A stretch of DNA of 64,000 nucleotides, from NCBI GenBank assembly GCA_900478215.1, contig LS483478.1, positions 62,001 to 126,000 on the forward strand. The letters run 5' to 3'. Positions 56,938-64,000 of this stretch are shown piece by piece. The notes under the pieces were generated by a model. It ran no database searches and was not told the origin of the DNA. It saw only the letters and a list, made by a program, of their open reading frames with translations. Each line of letters opens with the position of its first letter. Position 1 is the stretch's first letter. Source of the DNA: Salmonella enterica subsp. houtenae serovar Houten. Its GTDB lineage: Bacteria; Pseudomonadota; Gammaproteobacteria; Enterobacterales; Enterobacteriaceae. The translations under genes and the position numbers were made by a program.

Positions 56938-58150
56938 ATTTATTTCTTAGCGCCAGCAGGAAACCGGTAATGATACCAATTTGATCGATATCGACCTGTT
57001 CAAAATTTCCACGAATGATATAAAAACCAACGAAAGATAAGAATAACAGGAGATGAGCATTGTATGGACTTATCTCTACTTTTTTAAAGGTAGAGCTTGC
57101 CGTTTCCCTGATAACAGCGCCATATAAATAGGCCAGGCTCGCCAGACCCAATATACCAGCGCTAAACCAGATATACAAAATTGTATTATGCGGACCGATA
57201 GATTCTTTAAAAGTCCACGTTGGATAATCGACAACGCGTTTGTTATAAATACTATCATAAACTTCATTACTATAGCCGTAGCCCTTAATCGGGTTTTCCT
57301 GAATCAGTATCCATGCGGTGCCCTGGGTTCCGTTAGTATAACGATATGAGCTATCTGTCTGCTGTAATTTATACAGTAGCCGCTCCTGATCCGGTTTATG
57401 ATTTTGCTGAGTAATAACCAAAGCCCCGGCAATAACCAGTATTGCAGCGCCAATTCCCATTAGTTTCCACTGGCGGTTTAAAATCGCCCACAAAACGCCT
57501 ACCACTAAAACTGCCAGCCATGCTCCCCGCGATAGAGTACCTAACATTAAGAACAGATAGACGGCGCTCAGCGCAAAGAAAGCGAGTTTGAGCGACGTTT
57601 TTCTGAATAGCCAGATATTCAATAATGCCGGGAAAAAAAACACCATTGAATCAGATATATGTCGATGGTCATAATTTGTAAACGGCATTACGCCCCTGGC
57701 GTAGTCCTGAATATAAAGGACTATTTCTACCAGCGAACGTAATCCTAAACCCGTTAGAAAGGAGAAAAGTACGATCTTTCCGACCGTTTCTTTCGTTTCA
57801 TCTTTTAATAATACAGGAATTAATAAGGTATATAATAAAAAACCTTCCAGTACCGTATTCTCAAACTCTTTGAAACTTTCTTTCATATCTGGTGATATGA
57901 GTATGGAATAAACAAGAATTAATGATAATGCGGCTACGCTATAAAATACGCTATTTTTGAACAGATGAGAAAAACTTTTCGGTGAGTGTGAGACCTGATA
58001 AATCGCAGTGATAATCATAAGTATGGCTATCAAATGCTTATAGCGCGTAATACCATCCAGAAAATACGTGGCAACAAAAAGAAAAACCAACGTTTTATTC
58101 CAGGTTGGCTTCCATTTCTCTTTATTAAACGTTAATGATGTGGTTAACAT
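56936..58150 (-). CDS. waaL: WaaL, O-antigen ligase
   Basis: This is a 404-residue inner-membrane protein with about twelve helices and a large periplasmic loop (about 210-310) that carries WTFKESIGPHNTILYIWFSAG, which includes the functional His. It transfers O antigen from undecaprenyl carrier to the core. The family varies with core type; here it resembles the Typhimurium protein, despite the different terminal sugar. It ends the hldD-waaF-waaC-waaL operon. Confidence 0.93.
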   Translation of the reverse strand: MLTTSLTFNKEKWKPTWNKTLVFLFVATYFLDGITRYKHLIAILMIITAIYQVSHSPKSFSHLFKNSVFYSVAALSLILVYSILISPDMKESFKEFENTVLEGFLLYTLLIPVLLKDETKETVGKIVLFSFLTGLGLRSLVEIVLYIQDYARGVMPFTNYDHRHISDSMVFFFPALLNIWLFRKTSLKLAFFALSAVYLFLMLGTLSRGAWLAVLVVGVLWAILNRQWKLMGIGAAILVIAGALVITQQNHKPDQERLLYKLQQTDSSYRYTNGTQGTAWILIQENPIKGYGYSNEVYDSIYNKRVVDYPTWTFKESIGPHNTILYIWFSAGILGLASLAYLYGAVIRETASSTFKKVEISPYNAHLLLFLSFVGFYIIRGNFEQVDIDQIGIITGFLLALRNK

Positions 58151-58189
58151 CTTTTCTCCACAATAGGTTTGGGATGAGACAAGGTCTCT

Positions 58190-59143
58190 TTAATGAATCT
58201 TTCCAAATACGCTTGTGGCATCTAAATTCGCCAGGTTTTGTTCTGGTGAGCAACATGCCATTTGGTTCTTCCCATAACCTCCAATCAACCCAGGGTCCGT
58301 TGGGCCATATAGCGTAATATTCGGTCTGTCGAGCGCGGCGGTGAGGTGGCTCAGGCCAGTATCAACCGATACGACAAATTTTGCGCCAGCCAGCACCCTG
58401 GCGACCTCCTCCAGGCTCATGCGTGGTAACACATCCACATACTTAAATCCTTCGGCCAGTCGTTTAGCACGGGCCTCCTCATGAGGCGCGCCCCAGGGAA
58501 GTTTTATCCGTAATCCGGTGTTGCCCACCAGGCCGATAAGCTCACGCCAGTTTGCTTCCGGCCAGTGCTTATCATCGCGGGTCGTGGCATGTAAAAACAC
58601 CGCATACGGATCGCTGACTATCTGCTGGTCATGCAGAAAATGTCTTGCGATGGCGTAATCGCCCTGCGATTGCGGTTTAGCATATCCCAGACTTTTGGCG
58701 AACAGCTCGCGTGTCCGTTCAACAGCATGTTGTTGCTTTGCGATATGGTGTTTACGGTTATAAAACAGACTGGCTAGCGGCTCGCGGGCGGTACTCCAGT
58801 CCATACCGTGCTTTATCCCGTGCGCCAGACGTGTCACCAGCGCAGCGCTTTTCACCAGCCCCTGCGCATCAATAACAGCGTCGTATTGGTATGCGCATAC
58901 CGCCCGACGAAAGGCTGTGCGTTCCGCTTTGATGGGCGCGGAGAACCAGGCTTTGCGCCAGCGACGAATAGCGACGGGAATCACGCGATCGACAGCACTG
59001 TGCCAGGACGGAATTTGCGCAAATCCTTCTTCGACAACCCAATCAAATTGAATCCCCGGAATCGCTTGTTGCGCGTCGGTAAGCGCAGGCAGAGTATGTA
59101 ATACATCGCCCATCGATGATGTTTTAACGATCAATACCCGCAT
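58190..59143 (-). CDS. waaC: WaaC, LPS heptosyltransferase I
   Basis: This is a 317-residue GT9 enzyme that adds HepI to Kdo. MRVLIVKTSSMGDVLHTLPA is the N-terminal signature and KFVVSVDTGLSHLTAALDRP the donor site. It starts at the last base of waaF, so the two are translationally coupled. Confidence 0.96.
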   Translation of the reverse strand: MRVLIVKTSSMGDVLHTLPALTDAQQAIPGIQFDWVVEEGFAQIPSWHSAVDRVIPVAIRRWRKAWFSAPIKAERTAFRRAVCAYQYDAVIDAQGLVKSAALVTRLAHGIKHGMDWSTAREPLASLFYNRKHHIAKQQHAVERTRELFAKSLGYAKPQSQGDYAIARHFLHDQQIVSDPYAVFLHATTRDDKHWPEANWRELIGLVGNTGLRIKLPWGAPHEEARAKRLAEGFKYVDVLPRMSLEEVARVLAGAKFVVSVDTGLSHLTAALDRPNITLYGPTDPGLIGGYGKNQMACCSPEQNLANLDATSVFGKIH

Positions 59144-60189
59144 TAAACGTCCTCTTCCGACAACAGCGGATGAAGCTCTTCCAGAACCCGCTGCGGCGTG
59201 ATATCGATCAGGCTCTGGTGATAGCCTTGCGCCGTATCGCCTTTACGAACTTTGTGATAACCCGTCATCAGACAAATCACCCGGGCTTTATGAGACAGCG
59301 GCGGCGTGAAATCCGGGCTACTCGGGCCATACAACGCGACCAGCGGGCGGTCGAGCGCCGCCGCGACGTGCATCAGCCCGGAATCGTTAGTGACGATGGC
59401 TTTACAGGCGGCTATCAGAATGACGGCCTGTTCCAGCTGGGTTTCCCCCGCCAGGTTGCGACACCATGCCTGCTGCTCGCTATTCAGCGCCGCCAGGATC
59501 TCATTTCCGGCTTCATGGTCTTTTGCCGAGCCAAACAGCACGACCTGATACCCTTCGTTAATGAGTTGCTTTGCCAGTTCGGCGTAGTGATAGTGCGGCC
59601 AACGTTTTGCCGGGCCAAATTCCGCGCCAGGGCAAAAGCCGATCAGAGGACGTTCAGAAGATAGCGAAAAGTCGCTGCATATCAGCGACTTTTCACCTTC
59701 GCTAACCTGAAGCTGCGGCCAGAGTAGCGGCTGCGGCAGATCTTTCGCCGTGCGCATCACGCCCTTGTCATAGGCCAGCGCCACGTAGCGCTCCACCATC
59801 AGCGGCCAGGCGTCTTTATCAAGCACACGCGCATCGTTCAGCAGGCCATAGCGCATTTCGCCGCGCCAGCCGGTACGATGCGGAATATTGGCAAAGAAAG
59901 GAACCAACGCCGATTTAAACGAATTTGGCAGCACCAGGGCGCGATCGTAACGCTTCTCTCGCAGGCTATGGCCCAATCTGCGGCGCTCGCCGATTTCCAA
60001 CGCGCCGTGGCCCAACGGCATAGGTATCGCCTCGTTAACTTCCGGCATACGCGATAACAACGGACGGCACCAGGCTGGCGCCATCACATCGATTATCGCC
60101 TGGGGATAGCGCGCCTTGAGCGTGCGATAGAGACTTTGCGACATCATCATGTCGCCCACCCAGGACGGGCCAATGACCAAAATTTTCAT
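59143..60189 (-). CDS. waaF: WaaF, LPS heptosyltransferase II
   Basis: This is a 348-residue GT9 enzyme that adds HepII. MKILVIGPSWVGDMMMSQSL starts it and AIVTNDSGLMHVAAALDRP is the donor-site signature. It lies 2 bp after hldD and overlaps waaC by one base. Confidence 0.96.
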   Translation of the reverse strand: MKILVIGPSWVGDMMMSQSLYRTLKARYPQAIIDVMAPAWCRPLLSRMPEVNEAIPMPLGHGALEIGERRRLGHSLREKRYDRALVLPNSFKSALVPFFANIPHRTGWRGEMRYGLLNDARVLDKDAWPLMVERYVALAYDKGVMRTAKDLPQPLLWPQLQVSEGEKSLICSDFSLSSERPLIGFCPGAEFGPAKRWPHYHYAELAKQLINEGYQVVLFGSAKDHEAGNEILAALNSEQQAWCRNLAGETQLEQAVILIAACKAIVTNDSGLMHVAAALDRPLVALYGPSSPDFTPPLSHKARVICLMTGYHKVRKGDTAQGYHQSLIDITPQRVLEELHPLLSEEDV

Positions 60190-60191
60190 AC

Positions 60192-61124
60192 TTACGCGTC
60201 GCGGTTCAGCCAGGCCATATACTCCGTAACGCCTTCGGCGACGGTCTTAAAGGGTTTGTCGTAGCCCGCGTTGCGCAGATTGGTTAAATCCGCCTGCGTA
60301 AACGCCTGATAGCGACCTTTCAGCTTATCCGGGAACGGAATGTACTCAATGCTGCCTTTTTTATGATATGCCAGCGTTGCGTCGGCGACGGCCTGGAAAG
60401 ATTCCGCGCGGCCTGTGCCCAGGTTAAAGATACCGGATTTGCCGCTCTCCAGGAACCACAGGTTAACGGCGGCAACATCGCCCACGTAGACGAAGTCACG
60501 CTTGAAGTTTTCGCTGCCTTCAAACAGTTTCGGGCTTTCGCCGTTGTTTAACTGCGTATTCAGATGAAATGCCACGCTTGCCATGCTGCCTTTATGGCCT
60601 TCACGCGGACCATAGACGTTGAAATAGCGGAAACCGACAATCTGCGAGTTCGCCTCTGGCAGGATCTGACGCACGTATTCATCAAACAAGAATTTAGAGT
60701 AGCCGTAAACGTTAAGCGGTTTTTCGTATTCGCGCGATTCGATGAAATCAGATGTGCGGCCGCCATAGGTGGCGGCAGAAGAGGCGTAGAGGAACGGGAT
60801 TTCGCGCTCAAGGCAATAGTGCAGCAGCTCTTTGGAGTATTGATAGTTATTATCCATCATATACTTGCCGTCCCACTCGGTGGTGGAAGAGCAGGCGCCT
60901 TCATGGAAAACAGCTTCGATATCGCCGAGCTCTTCTCCGGACATAATCTGGATCAGGAAATCTTCCTTATCCATATAGTCAGCGATGTTCAAATCCACCA
61001 GGTTCACAAACTTGGTGCCGTCTTTCAGGTTATCCACCACCAGAATATCGGTGATACCTTTATCATTCAGGGCCTTAACGATATTGCTGCCGATAAAGCC
61101 CGCGCCGCCGGTAACGATGATCAT
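60192..61124 (-). CDS. hldD: HldD (RfaD), ADP-L-glycero-D-manno-heptose 6-epimerase
   Basis: This is a 310-residue SDR epimerase that makes the heptose donor for WaaC, WaaF and WaaQ. The NADP site is GGAGFIGSNI, the catalytic YxxxK is in NVYGYSKFL. It is the first gene of the heptose operon, with a 202-bp divergent region shared with kbl. Confidence 0.97.
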   Translation of the reverse strand: MIIVTGGAGFIGSNIVKALNDKGITDILVVDNLKDGTKFVNLVDLNIADYMDKEDFLIQIMSGEELGDIEAVFHEGACSSTTEWDGKYMMDNNYQYSKELLHYCLEREIPFLYASSAATYGGRTSDFIESREYEKPLNVYGYSKFLFDEYVRQILPEANSQIVGFRYFNVYGPREGHKGSMASVAFHLNTQLNNGESPKLFEGSENFKRDFVYVGDVAAVNLWFLESGKSGIFNLGTGRAESFQAVADATLAYHKKGSIEYIPFPDKLKGRYQAFTQADLTNLRNAGYDKPFKTVAEGVTEYMAWLNRDA

Positions 61125-61326
61125 AACTGTAACCTTTGAATTATGGTGTCAGAGACTGTCTCAGACATGAATGCTCTTATCATATCACTATTCATCCATT
61201 CACTGATAACTCGTGAGGATACGCGTGATTTATGCTGCATTTTAAAGAAGTGATGACGCGTCATCTCGTATCAACGTATAGCTTTGGGTAATATGTGCTG
61301 AAATTTGCCCTGTCTGGAGAATCGCA

Positions 61327-62523
61327 ATGCGTGGGGATTTTTATAAACAGTTAACCAACGATCTGGAAACCGCCCGGGCGGAAGGATTGTTTAAAGAAGA
61401 GCGCATTATAACGTCTGCGCAGCAGGCGGATATCACCGTGGCGGATGGAAGCCACGTCATTAACTTTTGCGCCAATAACTATCTCGGGCTGGCGAATCAT
61501 CCTGAGCTGATTAACGCCGCCAAAATGGGTATGGATAGCCACGGTTTCGGTATGGCGTCCGTGCGTTTTATCTGCGGCACTCAGGACAGCCACAAAGCGC
61601 TGGAGCAGAAGCTGGCAAGCTTCCTCGGTATGGAAGATGCGATTCTGTACTCCTCCTGTTTTGACGCTAACGGCGGCTTGTTTGAGACGTTGCTGGGCGC
61701 GGAAGACGCCATTATCTCCGACGCGCTGAACCACGCGTCTATCATTGACGGCGTGCGTTTGTGTAAAGCGAAGCGCTACCGCTACGCCAACAATGATATG
61801 GCTGAGCTGGAAGCGCGGCTGAAAGAGGCGCGGGAATCGGGCGCGCGCCATGTCCTGATCGCCACCGACGGCGTGTTCTCAATGGATGGCGTCATCGCCA
61901 ATCTGAAAGGCGTCTGTGATCTGGCCGATAAATACGATGCGTTGGTGATGGTTGATGATTCTCACGCGGTAGGCTTTGTCGGCGAAAACGGTCGCGGTTC
62001 CCATGAGTACTGCGACGTCATGGGCCGCGTAGATATTATTACCGGTACGCTGGGCAAAGCGTTAGGCGGCGCATCCGGCGGCTATACCGCGGCGCGTAAA
62101 GAGGTCGTTGAGTGGCTGCGTCAGCGTTCCCGCCCATATCTGTTCTCCAATTCACTGGCGCCGGCGATCGTGGCGGCTTCTATTAAAGTGTTAGAGATGG
62201 TGGAAGCGGGCGCAGAACTGCGCGATCGCTTGTGGGCGAACGCGCGACAGTTCCGTGAACAGATGTCTGCCGCGGGATTTACGCTGGCAGGCGCGGATCA
62301 CGCCATCATCCCGGTAATGCTGGGAGATGCGGTTGTCGCGCAGAAATTTGCCCGCGAACTGCAAAAAGAGGGCATTTACGTTACCGGTTTCTTCTATCCG
62401 GTCGTACCAAAAGGTCAGGCGCGTATTCGTACCCAAATGTCTGCGGCGCATACGCCTGAGCAAATTACGCGTGCGGTAGATGCGTTCACGCGTATTGGTA
62501 AACAACTGGGCGTGATTGCCTGA
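61327..62523 (+). CDS. kbl: 2-amino-3-ketobutyrate CoA ligase
   Basis: This is a 398-residue PLP enzyme that splits 2-amino-3-ketobutyrate with CoA into glycine and acetyl-CoA. Lys244 in GTLGKALGGASGG binds PLP. It works after Tdh, whose gene starts 9 bp downstream, in threonine breakdown. A TGGAGAA ribosome site precedes the ATG. Confidence 0.97.
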   Translation: MRGDFYKQLTNDLETARAEGLFKEERIITSAQQADITVADGSHVINFCANNYLGLANHPELINAAKMGMDSHGFGMASVRFICGTQDSHKALEQKLASFLGMEDAILYSSCFDANGGLFETLLGAEDAIISDALNHASIIDGVRLCKAKRYRYANNDMAELEARLKEARESGARHVLIATDGVFSMDGVIANLKGVCDLADKYDALVMVDDSHAVGFVGENGRGSHEYCDVMGRVDIITGTLGKALGGASGGYTAARKEVVEWLRQRSRPYLFSNSLAPAIVAASIKVLEMVEAGAELRDRLWANARQFREQMSAAGFTLAGADHAIIPVMLGDAVVAQKFARELQKEGIYVTGFFYPVVPKGQARIRTQMSAAHTPEQITRAVDAFTRIGKQLGVIA

Positions 62524-62532
62524 GGATGTAAG

Positions 62533-63558
62533 ATGAAAGCGTTATCCAAACTGAAAGCGGAAGAGGGCATCTGGATGACTGACGTTCCGGAACCGGAAGT
62601 CGGCCATAACGATTTGCTAATTAAAATCCGTAAAACAGCCATCTGCGGCACTGACGTTCACATCTATAATTGGGATGAATGGTCGCAAAAAACCATCCCG
62701 GTTCCGATGGTCGTGGGGCATGAATATGTCGGCGAAGTGGTCGGCATCGGTCAGGAAGTGAAAGGATTTAAAATCGGCGATCGCGTCTCCGGCGAAGGTC
62801 ACATCACCTGCGGTCATTGCCGCAACTGCCGCGGCGGTCGCACTCACCTGTGCCGCAACACCACCGGCGTGGGCGTCAACCGTCCCGGCTGCTTTGCGGA
62901 ATACCTGGTCATCCCGGCGTTTAACGCGTTTAAAATCCCGGATAACATTTCTGATGATTTAGCCTCTATTTTCGACCCGTTTGGTAATGCGGTGCATACG
63001 GCGTTGTCTTTTGATCTGGTGGGCGAAGATGTTCTGGTATCGGGGGCGGGGCCAATCGGCGTAATGGCCGCCGCGGTAGCGAAACATGTCGGCGCGCGTC
63101 ATGTGGTGATTACTGACGTCAATGAATACCGTCTGGAGCTGGCGCGTAAAATGGGCGTCACCCGCGCGGTCAACGTCGCGAAACAGAGCCTGACCGACGT
63201 CATGGCGGAGCTGGGAATGACCGAAGGGTTCGATGTGGGGCTGGAGATGTCCGGCGCGCCGCCAGCGTTTCGTACCATGCTGGACACCATGAATCACGGC
63301 GGCCGTATTGCGATGCTGGGCATTCCGCCGTCAGATATGTCTATCGACTGGACAAAAGTCATTTTTAAAGGGTTGTTCATTAAAGGTATTTATGGCCGTG
63401 AGATGTTCGAAACGTGGTACAAAATGGCGGCGCTGATCCAGTCCGGTCTGGATCTGTCACCGATTATCACCCATCGTTTCTCTATCGATGATTTCCAGAA
63501 AGGTTTTGACGCCATGCGTTCAGGCCAGTCAGGAAAAGTCATTCTGAGCTGGGATTAA
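62533..63558 (+). CDS. tdh: L-threonine 3-dehydrogenase
   Basis: This is a 341-residue zinc-dependent medium-chain dehydrogenase that oxidises threonine to 2-amino-3-ketobutyrate with NAD+. Cys38 (AICGTDVH) and His63-Glu64 (GHEYVGE) form the catalytic zinc site; CGHCRNCRGGRTHLC is the structural zinc site; SGAGPIGVMAAAV is the NAD-binding loop. It is the second gene of the kbl-tdh operon. Confidence 0.97.
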   Translation: MKALSKLKAEEGIWMTDVPEPEVGHNDLLIKIRKTAICGTDVHIYNWDEWSQKTIPVPMVVGHEYVGEVVGIGQEVKGFKIGDRVSGEGHITCGHCRNCRGGRTHLCRNTTGVGVNRPGCFAEYLVIPAFNAFKIPDNISDDLASIFDPFGNAVHTALSFDLVGEDVLVSGAGPIGVMAAAVAKHVGARHVVITDVNEYRLELARKMGVTRAVNVAKQSLTDVMAELGMTEGFDVGLEMSGAPPAFRTMLDTMNHGGRIAMLGIPPSDMSIDWTKVIFKGLFIKGIYGREMFETWYKMAALIQSGLDLSPIITHRFSIDDFQKGFDAMRSGQSGKVILSWD

Positions 63559-63567
63559 TATGCGTAG

Positions 63568-63592
63568 AGACCCGATGATATTTATCGGGTCT
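63568..63592 (+). terminator. Hairpin after tdh
   Basis: The 9-bp stem AGACCCGAT/ATCGGGTCT has a 7-nt loop but only a weak T tract after it. It lies 10 bp after tdh and could stabilise or help end the kbl-tdh message. Confidence 0.6.
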
Positions 63593-63610
63593 GGGATACA
63601 TTTCATCGTA

Positions 63611-63640
63611 AAAGGTTGGTGTCATTCACCAACCTTTTTT
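63611..63640 (+). terminator. Terminator of kbl-tdh
   Basis: The stem AAAGGTTGGTG/CACCAACCTTT with a 5-nt loop is followed by T residues. It is the main candidate for ending kbl-tdh transcription. Confidence 0.9.
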
Positions 63641-63785
63641 GTTAGGGAAAATCTGGAAAGCCGTAAAGAATTGTCATGGTCATCAAGCATTCGTAATTGC
63701 GCTTTAATCTTATTTTACTCGCTAACGTAACGCTCTACTCTGAGTTTTGTGCCTGCTTTTTTACTGGGGAAATAAATGATGACGG

Positions 63786-63802
63786 CTTAATAGTTTCTTA
63801 AT
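63786..63802 (+). promoter_or_regulatory. PmrA box upstream of yibD
   Basis: CTTAAT, five bases (AGTTT), then CTTAAT is a perfect direct repeat of the PmrA consensus, 51 bp before the yibD start. yibD is a known PmrA-regulated gene in Salmonella, so the site links this glycosyltransferase to the Fe3+/polymyxin response. Confidence 0.88.
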
Positions 63803-63852
63803 GGAGCCCCGGTATAAAGGTAGGGTAAATTGAGGTTTTTCTGGTAATCGTT

Positions 63853-64000
63853 ATGAAAAATAGTAAAACCAAAGTGAGCGTCATTATCCCGTTATATAAT
63901 GCGGGCGCTGATTTTAATGCTTGCATGGCGTCGTTAATCGCGCAAACGTGGACAACGCTGGAAATTATTATTGTGAATGATGGATCGACGGATCAATCCG
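63853..64000 (+). CDS. yibD: YibD, family 2 glycosyltransferase (3' end outside window)
   Basis: Only the first 49 codons are in the window. They encode a GT2 N-terminus (VSVIIPLYNAGADF, then EIIIVNDGSTDQS), which matches E. coli YibD. In E. coli this enzyme was shown to add glucuronic acid to the LPS core and was renamed WaaH, which clashes with the unrelated Arizonae waaH. It sits behind a PmrA box and follows tdh, as in E. coli. Confidence 0.88.
   Translation, partial: MKNSKTKVSVIIPLYNAGADFNACMASLIAQTWTTLEIIIVNDGSTDQS

Overview
The window is a chromosomal segment of a Salmonella. It carries the dga operon, mgtCBRU, yicIJ beside selC, the spoT/recG/gmk block, the pyrE-dut-coaBC-rpmBG-mutM block and the waa (rfa) LPS core locus, in Salmonella gene order. 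Two features point away from serovar Typhimurium: a complete waaH gene between waaP and waaB, and a waaK reduced to an internally deleted, frameshifted remnant. That combination is the published signature of the Arizonae-type core (subspecies IIIa), so the best guess is S. enterica subsp. arizonae or a relative with the same core. MgtC and MgtB also differ at many residues from the Typhimurium proteins as I recall them. All identifications come from reading the sequence; no database search was run.

Layout. Positions 1-6780 hold the 3' part of dgaR and the sigma54-dependent dgaABCDEF operon for D-glucosaminate uptake and breakdown. Positions 7016-8890 hold an Rpn-family nuclease gene and yicL. 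Positions 9104-13248 hold mgtCBRU with its long regulatory leader (mgtM, mgtP). Between mgtU and selC (18652-18746) lies a shortened SPI-3-like region: a probable cigR stub, a frameshifted isochorismatase-family gene, unassigned sequence, and a 3,162-bp Tn3-family-derived element. That element has near-perfect 52-bp inverted repeats and a 5-bp target duplication. It contains only a broken transposase plus a compact three-gene cassette: a PAAR protein, a 392-residue protein with a Cys-His-Asp arrangement, and a small lipoprotein. I read this as a type VI secretion effector and immunity module on a transposon. misL, marT, fidL, slsA, rhuM, rmbA and sugR are absent.

From 19034 to 47117 the window is a conserved enterobacterial backbone: alpha-xyloside use (yicJ, yicI), yicH, xanP, gltS, recG-trmH-spoT-rpoZ, gmk, ligB, yicG, a metallo-beta-lactamase-like gene with a degraded zinc site and its divergent LysR regulator, yicC, an intact rph with pyrE, slmA, dut, coaBC, radC, rpmBG, mutM, coaD and waaA.

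From 47467 to 61124 is the LPS core locus. The long operon waaQGPHBIJYZ with the waaK remnant runs rightward behind an ops (RfaH) element and converges on hldD-waaF-waaC-waaL. Together these genes build and decorate the inner and outer core and ligate O antigen. The window closes with kbl-tdh (threonine catabolism) and the first 49 codons of yibD, which sits behind a perfect PmrA box.

The most unusual item is the Tn3-derived element with its predicted effector/immunity cassette at 15134-18295. Next are the Arizonae-type waaH/waaK arrangement and the metallo-beta-lactamase-like protein that has lost half of its zinc ligands.
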